Positions 1 to 10,518 of a stretch of 64,000 nucleotides of DNA are shown piece after piece. This stretch comes from Nerophis ophidion (lineage: Eukaryota; Chordata; Actinopteri; Syngnathiformes; Syngnathidae). The position numbers and the translations under genes were made by a program. Under the pieces are notes generated by a model. It saw only the letters and a list, made by a program, of their open reading frames with translations, searched no databases and had not been told where the DNA came from. Where the stretch lies: the NCBI RefSeq assembly GCF_033978795.1, contig NC_084637.1, forward strand, positions 120,001-184,000. Reading direction: 5' to 3'. Each line of letters begins with the position of its first letter. Position 1 is the first letter of the stretch.

Positions 1-160
1 ACATAGTGACACCCAATATCTAAGTTACATTTAAACCAGTGTGGGTGGCACTGGGAGCAGGTGGGTAAAGTGTCTTGCCCAAGGACACAATGGCAGAGAC
101 TAGGATGTCACAAGCGGGAATCGAACCTGCAACCCTCTACAACAGCCACTCTACCAACCA
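1..160 (-). mobile_element. tRNA-like SINE, cut by window edge
   Basis: The copy is in reverse orientation. Read on the minus strand it has a tRNA-like head with a B-box (GGTTCGATTCC, seen here as its complement ggaatcgaacctgc) and an A-box-like GGTAGAGTGG region. The body carries a conserved gtgtccttgggcaagacactttacc segment. The same sequence recurs at about 9013, 13635, 14352, 17078 and 34500, which is how it was delimited. The 3' part lies outside the window. It is a polymerase III retroposon relic, not a functional tRNA gene. Confidence 0.8.
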
Positions 161-665
161 AGTGTCTATATTAGTCTACTATCAAAATGACTTTAAAAGT
201 CTTATATAAGAGTTATAATGAAGACAACACATGATGTCAGTGTCTATATTAGCCTACTATCAAAATTACTTTAAAAGTGTTATATAAGAGTTATAATGAA
301 GACAACAAATGATGTAAGTGTCTATACAAGCCTACTATCAAAACGACTTTAAAAGTCCCGTATAAGTGTTATAATGAAGGCAACACATGATGTAAGTGTC
401 TATATTAGCCTACTATCAAAATTACTTTAAAAGTCTTATATAAGAGTTATAATGAAGGCAACACATGATGTAAGTGTCTATATTAGCCTACTATCAAAAT
501 GACTTTAAAAGTATTATATAAGAGTTATAATGAAGGCAACACATGATGTAAGTGTCTATACAAGTTACTATCAAAATGACTTTAAAAGTCTTATATAAGT
601 GTTACAATGAAGGCAACACATCATATAAGTGTCTATATTAGCTATAATTGCCTACTATCAAAATG
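161..665. repeat. 78-bp minisatellite, about 6.4 units
   Basis: Units begin with agtgtctata at 161, 239, 317, 395, 473, 551 and 628. The spacing is exactly 78 bp five times and then 77 bp. Each unit holds cctactatcaaaatgac and agttataatgaag. Units differ by only a few substitutions, so the expansion is recent. The array starts directly at the end of the neighbouring SINE. Confidence 0.95.
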
Positions 666-1439
666 GCTATGTGTCACAGGCTGAAACAAATCTTCATCGA
701 CAGAAATGTTTAGATTTATTATTCATTCTACACAGTTTTACAACATTAGAAAACATTGGTAAATCAGAGGCTTCTCAGAGGACGAGGTAACTCCTGGAAA
801 TTACTGGAAAGTTTGTGTGTCCAAGTTAAGACTGTCTTTTAGTAGGCTTATTACAAACTTTGGCAAGCTAGATAATGTTTGCTGTGGTCTGGAACAACAT
901 GGCACACAAACAACTATCATGCTTCAATGTTACATACACATAATGTGTCATGAGACAAGCAAAACTGAATGATATACAATGAGGATAAAAGTAAAGGATA
1001 TTAAATGAGGTCAAATAAATCTACATATGAGACATAATGATGCAATATGTGAATACAGCTAGCCTAAATAGCATGTTAGTATTGATTAGCTGACCAAATA
1101 TGCCTGATTAGCGCTCCAACAAGTCAAAAATGTCAACAAAGTGCACCTTTGTGCATTCACGCACAGTATAAAACATTTGGTGGACAAAATGAGACAAAGG
1201 AGTGGAAGATTTTACATGTAAACAAACTGTTGCTTCACAGTCCACACTGCGGTGGTTTCAAGAACTGCTGAAACCAGTAGGACAAAACAATGTTCACCAA
1301 ATTTAGTGAAGTATACGCACAAACATATCAAACTGTGGGCTTGCGAACGATTGGGAAGGTTTGTGTCGTGTTTGTCCTCAAACAAAAAACATACTAAAAC
1401 AAAAAACAAAACAAACAATATATATACATATATCAACAA
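666..1439. other. No gene; probable old repeat debris
   Basis: AT-rich sequence with no recognisable reading frame. The stretch around 1060-1110 (tagcatgttag...gattagctg...ccaaatatg) matches short phrases inside the TTAA elements at 6390-6640 and 53280-53370, so part of it derives from an interspersed repeat. Nothing else is recognisable. Confidence 0.4.

Positions 1440-1499
<60 letters not shown>
1440..1499. repeat. (TA)n microsatellite
   Basis: About 60 bp of alternating TA followed by a TTTA-rich run that leads into the assembly gap. The Tyr/Ile-repeat reading frames here are artefacts of the tract. Confidence 0.95.
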
Positions 1500-1504
<5 letters not shown>

Positions 1505-1554
1505 TATTTATTTATTTTTATTTACTTATTTATTTCTTTTTATTTTTTTTATTT

Positions 1555-1574
1555 NNNNNNNNNNNNNNNNNNNN
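1555..1574. other. Assembly gap of 20 N
   Basis: Twenty N bases directly after a (TA)n/T-rich tract. The fixed size suggests a placeholder gap, so true length is unknown and reading frames across it are meaningless. Confidence 0.95.
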
Positions 1575-2060
1575 CTCCTCTCACCAATAAAGGTTTGTAA
1601 TGGCGCCGCTTTGAGGTGATTAGCGACACGGCATTAAGCGGCTGCTTTGGCACACAGCCCCCCCCCCCCCCCCCCCCGCTACGCGAGGCCACTGCGGCCG
1701 CCATCAATACACCATTAAACCCATTTAGCTGTGCGCTTCCTCTCCTCTTTAGCAGTAAAGATCACGCCTGCGGGCGGTGACAGCGGCGCCCATATTTCCT
1801 GTTAAAGGTGCAAACTCGCCGCAGCATTTGTGGAGTTAATGAGGCTCTAAGTTGCTGTCTGACAGCTTCTTGGCCGGGAGTCTTTCAAATGGTGATCATC
1901 ATTTGTCACCTTTCCCTTTTAAGTTGATCACATATTTTACAAACACCCCGTTGGTGTTTTATCGTGGCTCAGAGAACTTTACATTTGCCTGCCGTGCATC
2001 ATACAGTAGGGAAGGGGATTCGTATGGCCCCACTCGTCACGGTTAACCTGACACATGAAA
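1575..2060. other. Low-repeat island, candidate regulatory DNA
   Basis: No phrase here except the last ~60 bp recurs in the window. It is GC-richer than its surroundings, with a 20-C tract (1658-1677) and short motifs such as gtgattag, catttgtggagttaatgag and gatcatcatttgtcacc. No coding potential is convincing. It could be single-copy, possibly conserved noncoding sequence, but conservation cannot be judged from one genome. Confidence 0.35.
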
Positions 2061-2089
2061 CGTGACAAATTGCAGGGGTCCACTTTTAA

Positions 2090-2857
2090 AGTTGAAGTTA
2101 AAGTTAAAATACCAGCGATTGTCTCACACACACACACACACTGGTTCAAGTGAGATTATACTCTGCAATCACCCTCAACCCCTGAGAGGTGAGCGACATT
2201 TTTTTTTATTTAACACCCAATTCCAACCCTTGTTGCGGAGTGCCAAGCAGTGAGATAATGGGTTTGATTTTTATAGTCTTTGTATGACTCGGCCGGGGTT
2301 TGAACTCAGTACCTATCAGTCTCAGAGTCAGAGGGGCTTTTGACCAATCAGAGAGGGTATGGCGAGGGGATCTCCTATATGATTGGTCAAAACCCCTCAA
2401 GTGACAATCAATCAATGTTTATTTGCATAGCTCTAAATCACAAGTGTCTCAATCACAAATTAAAGTTAAAATACCAGCGATTGTCACACACACACACACA
2501 CACACACTGGTTCTGGTGAGATTATACTCTGCATTCACCCTCACCCCCTGAGAGGTGAGGGGAGCAGTGAGCGGCATTTTTTAGTGATTTAACACCCAAT
2601 TCCAACCCTTGTTGCGGAGTGCCAAGCAGTGAGATAATGGGTTTGATTTTTATAGTCTTTGTATGACTCGGCCGGGGTTTGAACTCGCTACCTATCAGTC
2701 TCAGGGGGGCTTTTGACCAATCAGAGAGGGTGTGGCGAGGGGATCTCCCATATGATTGGTCAAAACCCCCTCAAGTGACAATCAATCAATGTTTATTTGT
2801 ATAGCTCTAAATCACAAGTGTCTCAATCACAAGTTAAAGTTAAAATACCAGCGATTG

Positions 2858-2897
<40 letters not shown>

Positions 2898-3240
2898 GTT
2901 CTGGTGAGATTATACTCTGCATTCACCCTCACCCCCACCCTCACCCCCTGAGAGGTGAGGGGAGCAGTGAGCGGCATTTTTTTGTGATTTAACACCCAAT
3001 TCCAACCCTTGTTGCGGAGTGCCAAGCAGTGAGATAATGGGTTTGATTTTTATAGTCTTTGTATGACTCGGCCGGGGTTTGAACTCAGTACCTATCGATC
3101 TCAGAGGGGCTTTTGACCAATAAGAGAGGGTATGGCGAGGGGATCTCCTATATGATTGGTCAAAACCCCCTCAAGTGACAATCAATCAATGTTTATTTAT
3201 GTAGCCCTAAATCACAAGTGCCTCAAAGGGTTGCAAAAAC
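2090..3240. repeat. Three-unit array of a ~370-bp composite repeat
   Basis: Units begin with aagttaaaataccagcgatt at about 2098, 2464 and 2836. Each contains a (CA)n tract, then a SINE-like block (accccctgagaggtgag, caattccaacccttgttgcgg, gactcggccggggtttgaac). It then ends with a LINE 3'-end block starting caatcaatcaatgtttattt. The CA tract lengthens from unit to unit. The SINE-like block resembles the copy at 43686. The fusion of two unrelated repeats in every unit shows that the composite formed first and was then tandemly amplified. Confidence 0.8.
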
Positions 3241-3360
3241 CACAACAACATCCTCTGTAGGGCCTACATAAGGGTAAAGAAAAACTCACCCCAGTGGGAC
3301 GTCGACCGTGATGACTGAGAAACCTTGGAGAGGACCACATATGTGGGCAAACACCCCCCA
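3184..3360 (-). mobile_element. CR1/L2-group LINE 3' end, minus orientation
   Basis: Starts with the complement of the (TGAT)n tail and continues through accttggagaggaccacatatg, which matches the LINE 3' untranslated region seen at 12170-12400, 46456 and 54261. It is 5'-truncated and forms the last segment of the preceding array. Confidence 0.7.
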
Positions 3361-3594
3361 CCTGCCTTTTTCTGTTAACCTTGAAACCGAGTGGGGGCCA
3401 TACTCTCTCTATACACTAGTATTCAACATTTTACTGCATGTCTCATTAACTTGCGGCCTGCGGGTCACATCTGGCCCACCGAAGCTTTTCATTGGGCCCG
3501 CCTCACATCACCCAAATAGGCTTGATCAAACCAGATTATATACTTTTGCGACATTTATTGTATGTTCATTATTTTAGTCTTGCAAATCTAAAAT

Positions 3595-4105
3595 TGTCAG
3601 GTTTGTACCTGACAGTTTGGTCTGTGTCTTAGTTTTTCCTCTGCATTTGTCTTTGTTTCCTGTCTTTAGTTCCTCTCAGCATTCTTATGTTGCTTCCGTT
3701 TCCTGTTTGTGTCCCTCAGCTGTGGCTGATTGGCACCTGGCCACACCTGGTGTCAATCAGCCTGACACGATTTAGACCTGCTTTCTCCTCCAGTCAGTGG
3801 TGGATTATTTTCGTGTTGTCACCACTACCTGTCATGCTACTAATTGTCTTTGTCGCTGTTGTCGTAGCGGTAAGCTGTTCCTGTTAGCTATTTGTAGTTT
3901 GCTTTCTCCTAGCTGCTTTATTTTGTGTTTTTTTTTGTAGCCATCAGCTGTTTCCATTTTTTTCGGTTTGCTGGTTCCTGTTTTGGCTATACCTAGTTCC
4001 TGGTTTGTGTTCTTTTTGTTATGTTTGAAGATTAAATCATGTTTTCCCGCACAATGCCTGCCGCCTTCTTCGCATCTTGGGGTTCGTCACCAACCCAACC
4101 TGACA
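3595..4105 (+). mobile_element. Solo LTR of a Gypsy-type retrotransposon
   Basis: Begins TGTCAGG and ends CCTGACA, so it has the TG...CA boundary with a short inverted repeat. It is flanked by the 5-bp duplication aaaat (3590-3594 and 4106-4110). It is rich in pyrimidine runs (gtttcctgtttgtg), has the ccacacctggtgtcaatcag box shared with the LTRs at 8016 and 14858, and has attaaatcatg near its end, a possible polyadenylation region. No internal coding region remains, so it is the product of LTR-LTR recombination. The Gypsy assignment rests on the 5-bp duplication and on integrase next to a related LTR at 15.3 kb. Confidence 0.85.
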
Positions 4106-4318
4106 AAAATACAGGAAGAAGTGTAAATAAATACAGCGAAGTAAGGACAGTAATTCGAAAGAAGCAAGGAATATCAATCCACAACATAACTTCTGGAGCT
4201 TCTGTTTCTTTATGCTGTTAACTATCTGTATAGGTGAAGGCACTGGAAACGAGTAGTGAGGACAGAATAATGAAGTCTGATGTGTTTAGTTCGTAGTTCA
4301 TTAACACGGTGTCGAAAG

Positions 4319-5050
4319 CATGGTGTCAAACGTGCAAGTCGGCCCGCGAACAGGTTTAATTCGGCCTGTGGGATGAGTTTGCCAAGTATAAAAATGAACA
4401 AAATTTTTGAATGAAAGAAACTGCTGTTCCAAATGTGTCCACTAGATGTCGTAATAGCAATTTTTTGTATCTAGATGATGCTACATATGTGAAATAAATA
4501 AACCACGTTAGGCCGCCAGTCGAGTAAAAACGAGCAAATTACATAAATAGCATCCTGTAATTTAATTTTGATATTTTTTATCTTGATGGATTAAAAATTA
4601 ACATTAATGAGGTGACGAATGAACATTATCACATCATTTATTCAGAAAGTATAAACGTGAATGTGACTGTGAATGTTGTCTGTCTATCTGTGTTGGCCCT
4701 GCGATGAGGTGGCGACTTGTCCAGGGTGTACCCAGCCTTCCGCCCGACTGTAGCTGAGATAGGCGCCAGCGCCCCCCGCGACCCCAAAAAGGGAATAAGC
4801 GGTAGAAAATGAATAGATGGAAGTACAAACGACAAATCAAGACAGAATACTATTAACCTCAACATGTAAGTGTACAAAAAAAATGATTTGTACATTTCCA
4901 TAATCTCCTCGTTCTATTTCAAACAAACAAAAAAATCTGAAGTTTTCTTTATTTTTATGTTATCGTGCCTTGATTTTACCAGTCCGGCCCACTCGGGAGT
5001 AGATTTTTCTCCATATGGCCCCCGTTATAAAAATCAGTTTGACACCCCTG
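4319..5050. mobile_element. hAT-like nonautonomous DNA element
   Basis: Left end catggtgtcaaacgtgc and right end gtttgacacccctg are inverted copies related to the CAGGGGTGTCAAAC ends seen elsewhere. Interior is AT-rich and noncoding. It contains part of the common 'ccatccattttctaccgctta' repeat at 4669-4822 in reverse. I could not see a clear 8-bp target duplication, so the outer borders are approximate. Confidence 0.55.
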
Positions 5051-5770
5051 CTCCCGGGCTGTTGAATCTTCGGCCCTCTTCATGATGTTGTGGATCATGC
5101 AACCAGCCCAATCTGTCACGTTTCATGTGTCAGGTAAACAGCCACGAATGGGGCCATATATTGTAAATCCCTTTCCTACTGTAACACTCACTGCAAACTG
5201 TGTTGATGGGTTGGGCCAGTGATGGCGACTGAGTTTTTTCATTGCGCTTCAATTCAATAAGAAACGTTCATTTCCAGAAATCATCAGCGTTTCTTGGCTT
5301 CGGCTTTCTCTGCTCAGCACGTCTTCTATTTGACTTCTGAGGTCACTGTTATTGCAAAGCAGGAAGATATTAGTTACCCGGAGAGAAAGATGTGCTGGAC
5401 AATCTCCAAATCCCACATATTCAATGCTCACTCAGAAAAGTCAAGAAGACGGGATGTGAACAAAAGAGGATGCATGAGGTGGAGATTGATTTCAAGTCCG
5501 TCATTTGGGTGCAGTTCAGGACTGTGAGAGACTTTTAGATGAAATGACTAATTAAGCGTTTCTCTGTTGTTTAAATTTGTACGTTTGGAATAATTTGTGA
5601 GGAATCTGCGTTCTGGTTGATTCCAAATGTGCGTTAGTGGTTGAGATCAGCTCTTCTATCTGTCATGACTTGGACTTGGACTTGGACTTGGGCATGGATT
5701 GTTTTCCCGGGTTTCAAAGCGAATGGAGTGGAAACGACGTGAAGGTAAAGACATTTTTTTATTTTAACAT
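5051..5770. other. No gene recognised; partly single-copy
   Basis: Contains at 5113-5187 a reverse-complement copy of 2003-2080. The end (about 5660-5760) resembles the last 60 bp of the LTR at 23048-23749 (agtggaaacgacgtgaaggtaaagac), so it is probably an LTR fragment in reverse. The reading frames at 5249-5527 show no recognisable domain. Confidence 0.4.
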
Positions 5771-5773
5771 TAA

Positions 5774-7148
5774 AGGTGAACATTATCACAATTTCAAAAG
5801 GGTTAAAACTATAAAAATCAGTTCCCAGTGGCTTGTTGTATTTTTTTAAGTTTTTTTTTTTAAATTTTACCGGTCTCTGAATATCCCTAAAAAAAAAGCT
5901 TTAAAGTGCTTGATTTTCGCTATTTGCGATGCAACTATCCATTTCCCTGTGACGTCATACAGTGCTGCCAATGTAAACAAACAATGGCGAATACCACAGC
6001 AAGATATAGCGACATTAGCTCGGATTCAGACTCGGATTTCAGCGGTTTAAGCGATTCAACAGATTACGCATGTATTGAAACAGATGGTTGTAGTATGAAA
6101 GTATTGAAGAAGAAACTGAAGCTATTGAGCGAATAGCTATTGACGCTATTAATAGCCATAGCATGGCCGAATAGCTGCGTTAGCATCGCCGGTAAAATGT
6201 GCGGACCAAACGATCAGGTCTTTCGCATCTCTTGACGCTGGAGCAACTTAAATCCGTCGATTTAAGTTGTTTTTAAGTGTTTTTTTCGCATTAAATGTGG
6301 GTGGAAGGAAACGTAATATAGTCGCAAATGCATCTGCAAGTTATCCATACATCTCTGTGCCATGTCTGCTTTTGCACCGCCGGTAAATAGCATGTTAGCA
6401 TTGATTAGCGTAGCATGTTAGCATCGATTAGCTGGCAGTCAACATCAGCAAAACTCACCTTCGTGATTTCTGTGACTTTATAGTTGCAAATGCATCTGCA
6501 GGTTATCCATACATCTCTGTGCCATGTCTGCTTTAGCACCGCCGGTAGATAGCATGTTAGCGTCAATTAGCATCGCATGTTAGCATCGATTAGCTGGCAG
6601 TCACGCCACGACCAAATATGTCTGATTAGCACATAAGTCAACATCAACAAAACTCACTTTTGTGATTTCGTTGACTTTATCATTGCAAATGCATCTGCAG
6701 GTTATCCATACATCTCTGTGCCATGTCTGTCTTAACACCGCCGGTAAAATGTGCAGACACTCTGGTACATTCAATGGGGGTCTGGCGGCAGATTTCTTGC
6801 CAGTGGTGCAACTTGAATCCCTCCCTGTTAGTGTTGTTACACCCTCCGACAACACACCGACGAGGCATGACGTCTCCAAGGTTCCAAAAAATAGTCGAAA
6901 AAATGGACAACAACAGAGCTGAGACCCGGTGTTTTGTAATGGTTTGAAAATTAAAATGGCGGGTGTACTACCTCGGTGACGTCACGTTCTGACGTCATCG
7001 CTAAAAGACCGATAAACAGAAAGGCGTTTAATTTGCCAAAATTCACCCATTTAGAGTTCGGAAATCGGTTAAAAAAATACATGGTCTTTTTTCTGCACCA
7101 TCAAGGTATATATTGACACTTGCATAGGTTTGGTGATAATGTTCCCCT
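5774..7148 (-). mobile_element. TTAA-flanked DNA element (Kolobok-like), copy A
   Basis: Ends are aggtgaacattatcac and gtgataatgttcccct, inverted copies, and both sides carry TTAA (5770-5773 and 7149-7152). Related copies lie at 47497-48668 and 52759-53885. The minus strand holds a THAP-like zinc-finger remnant. TTAA duplication, ends starting with purines and an associated THAP domain together fit Kolobok transposons; piggyBac also uses TTAA and is the alternative. The copy is internally rearranged: about 6330-6400, 6480-6550 and 6690-6730 repeat the phrase gcatctgcaggttatccatac. Confidence 0.6.
6683..6868 (-). pseudogene. THAP-type zinc-finger remnant in TTAA element A
   Basis: Read on the minus strand from the ATG at 6868 it begins MPRRCVVGGCNN. 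This matches the start of a THAP domain: Met, basic residues, then a C-x4-C pair. About 35 residues later RVSAHF resembles the end of the domain, but the Cys of the expected C-x2-H is replaced by Val. The frame ends soon after that. THAP domains bind DNA in transposases and in host proteins captured from them. No transposase catalytic region follows, so this is an orphan N-terminal piece. The related copy at 53550-53609 has a stop after GFK; the one near 48250-48390 keeps the first part and then diverges. Confidence 0.55.
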
Positions 7149-7152
7149 TTAA

Positions 7153-7658
7153 CCCTCTGAGGACATTCAATTTAGATTTTCTGCCAAGTCCTTAAGTTAT
7201 ATTTTGTTAAAACTTTTTTGCTCAAATTTCTTAATAAACTTCAGGCCTAAAAAAACATCAAACATGTCATTAAGGATGTTGTTATCAGGGTTTTATTCTG
7301 CCAATTCCGATATGATTATCCATGAGTGAGATCAACTGGTACCAATACCACTACCAATCACATGTAATTACTCCAGTGATAACGTTACGTGATGATGATA
7401 CCTGAGATATAAAAAAAAAAATGCAGTTTTTTTTTTGTTTTTTTTTGCCGCTATGGGGCTGGTTATCATCAGCTTAAAGGAGTGGCTGTGCATTGCGTAA
7501 AGACAACTAGCTACTTGTCAGCCGGGGAACTAAAAAATAAATACAGTGTAAGCCCGAGGTAATAAAATCCATTAATCCGCAATGGTGATCACATTCTTTT
7601 TCACGAAAATTGGCCAACACTGATCAGTAGCCAATCCATCGGCACATCTATACATGTA
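7153..7658. other. Probable fragment of an old hAT element, no gene
   Basis: AT-rich sequence with phrases such as ttattctgccaattccgatatg and gatcagtagccaatccatcgg, which look like an eroded nonautonomous DNA element. No reading frame of note, and borders are not visible. Confidence 0.3.
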
Positions 7659-7897
7659 CAAACCCCCGTTTCCATACGTGTTGGGAAATTGTGTTAGGAA
7701 CTGAGATTCCTCACTTCCCAAACAATTGAGTGTTGTTGAAAGAAAAGGTGATGTAACACAGTGGTGAACATGCCCTTTCCCATCTACTTTGGCACGTGTT
7801 GCAGCCAGGAAATTTTAAGTTAACTATTATTTGCAAAGAATAAAAAATAAAGTTTATGAGTTTGAACACCAAATATCTTGTCTTTGTAGTGCATGTA

Positions 7898-7962
7898 TCA
7901 ATCAATCAATCAATGTTTACTTATATAGCCCTAAATCACTAGTGTCTCAAAGGGCTGCACAA
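7898..7962 (-). mobile_element. Short LINE 3' tail insertion
   Basis: Sixty-odd bases starting with (CAAT)n and continuing tatagccctaaatcac...gtctcaaagggctgcacaaacc. It is an extremely 5'-truncated copy of the CR1/L2-group LINE end found complete at 26220-26750. Confidence 0.75.
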
Positions 7963-8015
7963 ACCACAATTTAATTGAATATGGTTTGAAAATGATTTGC
8001 AAATCATTGTATTCC

Positions 8016-8531
8016 TGTCAGTTTGTGACAAACCCCAAGATGCAGAAATGGAGGCAGGCATTGAGTACGGAAACATGATTTAATAAAACGCTAAGACAAA
8101 AACCGAACAAAAGGGTACAATCAAAAAGCGCGCACGTGGGTGGATTACAAACTAGGCTATGAACAAACAAAACTGGAAGCAGGGAACCAAAGCCAGTAAG
8201 CTACAAATAGCTAACAAAATATAGCTTACCGCTATGCAGCTAAGATACGCCAAGAGCCACAATAAGTGACATCGACAATCCACAACACGGCAGGTAGCAC
8301 GACAAGAGCGACATCGACAAGACCATACAATCCGGCACTCGACTGGAGGATAAAACAAGTTCAAATAGGAGTGGGCTGATTAACACCAGGTGTGGCCAGG
8401 TGCCAATTGGCCGTAGCTGAGGGTAAAAGCTCTCAGGGGGAAAAAACAGGAAACAGAAAAAATAAGAGCGCTGACAGGAAACAGACAGGAAAAACTAAAA
8501 CATGGCCACACTGTCGCGGACAAGCCTGACA
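8016..8531 (-). mobile_element. Solo LTR (Gypsy-type), reverse orientation
   Basis: TGTCAG at the left and CCTGACA at the right, flanked by the 5-bp duplication attcc (8011-8015 and 8532-8536). Its complement carries the same ccacacctggtgttaatcag box as the LTR at 3595, and a polyadenylation-like ttttattaaatcatg at the other end. It interrupts the Tc1 element, so it is younger. Confidence 0.85.
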
Positions 8532-9012
8532 ATTCCGTATATATTTACATCTAACACAATTTCCCATCTAATATGGAAACGGGGTTTGTAATGTTTTTTA
8601 ATTGTTCGCCATTTTGAAACACTTGAGCACTTTCTCTGCGTGTATTGATGACGATGAAGAAGCAGGCGTGACTTAATTATACGTAACGTACGACTTCCCC
8701 TGTGGGTGAAAAACATGGCTTTGGGGCAGGAGTAGGGAACCTATGGCTCTAGAGCCACATGTGGCTCTTTTGATGACTGCATCTGGCTCTCAGATAAATC
8801 TTAGCTGACATTGCTTAACACGATAAGTAATGAATAATTCTGCTGGTAATCATCGTGTTAAAAATAATGTTCAAATTATAAAACATTCTCATGCATTTTA
8901 ATCCAACCATTCATTTTCTATCGAAACCTGTTCAAGAAGTTGCATTAATGGTAAGAAGTATTATATTTATTGTTGTTTAGCTTTAGAATAACAATGTTAT
9001 TAAAAAGATTAA

Positions 9013-9214
9013 GAAGTGAAGTATATAGCGCTATAGTGAAACCCAATATCTAATTTTTACATTTAAACCAGTGCGGGTGGCACTGGGAGCAAGTGGGTAA
9101 AGTGTCTTGCCCAAGGACACAACGGCAGGGACTAGGATGGCGGAAGTGGGGATCGAACCTGCAACCTCCAAGTTACTGGAACGGCCATTCTACCAACAGA
9201 GCTATACTGCCCCA
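9013..9214 (-). mobile_element. tRNA-like SINE nested in hAT
   Basis: Reverse orientation; contains the complement of the B-box (gatcgaacctgcaac) and the ctaccaacagagctat head. The tail end at 9013-9030 corresponds to the 3' end of the family (gaagtgaattatatttatata in other copies). It lies inside the hAT, so it was inserted later. Confidence 0.85.
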
Positions 9215-9267
9215 ACTCATTACGCCCTAAAAATGTTGGTCTTACTTAAAAATGCATGCATTTAGTT

Positions 9268-10404
9268 GTCCATCCATCCATTTCCTACCGCTTAATCCCT
9301 TTCGGGGTCGCGGGGGGCGCTGGCGCCTATCTCAGCTACAATCGGGCGGAAGGCGGGGTACACCCTGGACAAGTCGCCACTTCATCGCAGGGCCAACACA
9401 GATAGACAGACAACATTCACACTCACATTCACACACTAGGGCCAATTTTTTAGTGTTGCCAATCAACCTATCCCCAGGTGCATGTCTTTGGAAGTGGGAG
9501 GAAGCCGGAGTACCCGGAGGGAACCCACGCATTCACGGGGAGAACATGCAAACTCCACACAGAAAGATCCCGAGCCTGGATTTGAACCCTGGACTGCAGG
9601 AACTTCGTATTGTGAGGCAGACGCACTAACCCCTCTGCCACCGTGAAGCATCCATCCATCCATTTTCTACCGCTTATTCCCTTTCGGGGTCGCGGGGGGC
9701 GCTGGCGCCTATCTCAGCTACAATCGGGCGGAAGGCGGGGTACACCCTGGACAAGTCGCCACCTCATCGCAGTGCCAACACAGATAAACATTCACACTCA
9801 CATTCACACACTAGGGCCAATTTTTTTAGTGTTGCCAATCAACTTATCCCCAGGTGCATGTCTTTGGAAGTGGGAGGAAGCCGGAGTACCCGGAGGGAAC
9901 CCACGCATTCACGGGGAGAACATGCAAACTCCACACAGAAAGATCCCGAACCTGGATTTGAACCAGGACTGCAGGAACTTCGTATTGTGAGGCAGACGCA
10001 CTAACCCCTCTTCCACCGTGAAGCATCCATCCATCCATTTCCTACCGCTTATTCCCTTTCGGGGTCGCGGGGGGCGCTGGCGCCTATCTCAGCTACAATC
10101 GGGCGGAAGGCGGGGTACACCCTGGACAAGTCGCCACCTTATCGCAGGGCCAACTCAGATAGACAAACAACATTCACACCCACATTCACACACTAGGGCC
10201 AATTTTTTAGTGTTGCCAATCAACCTATCCCCAGGTGCATGTCTTTGGAAGCGGGAGGAAGCCGGAGTACCCGGAGGGAACCCACGCATTCACGGGGAGA
10301 ACATGCAAACTCCACACAGAAAGATCCTCAGCCTGGATTTGAACCCAGGACTGCAGGACCTTCGTATTGTGAGGCAGACGCACTAACCCCTCTGCCACCG
10401 TGAA
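9268..10404 (+). repeat. Tandem trimer of the 'ccattttctaccgctta' teleost repeat
   Basis: Three head-to-tail units start near 9271, 9654 and 10028 with a period of about 375-383 bp. Each runs from catccatccatttcctaccgc through ggggtcgcggggggcgctgg, cctatccccaggtgcatg and gggagaacatgcaaactcc to taacccctctgccaccgtg. The whole block is flanked by a 10-bp duplication gcatttagtt (9258-9267 and 10405-10414), so it behaves as one insertion. The 115-125-codon frames found in each unit are conserved only because the repeat is. Single copies occur at 4669, 20150/20910, 61899 and 62066. Confidence 0.9.
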
Positions 10405-10518
10405 GCATTTAGTTTTATTCAGTGTTAAAAAAATATTATATGGCTCTCACGGAAATACATTTTGAAATATTTGGCTTTCTCTCTCAGCCAAAAAAGGTTC
10501 CCGACCTCTGCTTTGGGG

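Larger units (their letters stand above)
7659..8588. mobile_element. Internally deleted Tc1-type transposon
   Basis: Ends caaacccccgtttccat and atggaaacggggtttg are inverted copies flanked by TA on both sides (7657-7658 and 8589-8590). The interior keeps the transposase tail region (gagtgttgttgaaagaaaagg) found at the end of the Tc1 pseudogene at 32788, followed by the long internal inverted repeat (agtttatgagtttgaacacc). It has lost the rest of the coding region. A short LINE tail (7898-7962) and a solo LTR (8016-8531) are inserted in it. Confidence 0.85.
8727..10510 (+). mobile_element. hAT element with nested SINE and trimeric repeat
   Basis: Ends caggagtagggaacct and aggttcccgacctctg are inverted copies. 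The perfect 8-bp duplication ctttgggg flanks it (8719-8726 and 10511-10518). The characteristic inner border tggctcttttgatgactgc is shared with the copies at 11455, 18371, 22339 and 36892. There is no transposase, so it was mobilised in trans. Without the nested insertions (9013-9214 and 9268-10404) the element would be about 0.45 kb. Confidence 0.92.

Noticed and set aside
161..665. Regular direct repeats resembling a CRISPR array
   Set aside because: Repeats are contiguous 78-bp units without unique spacers in a vertebrate genome; this is a minisatellite.
9252..10386. Series of 115-125-codon frames similar to each other
   Set aside because: They are readings through the tandem teleost repeat; similarity reflects DNA duplication, not protein conservation.
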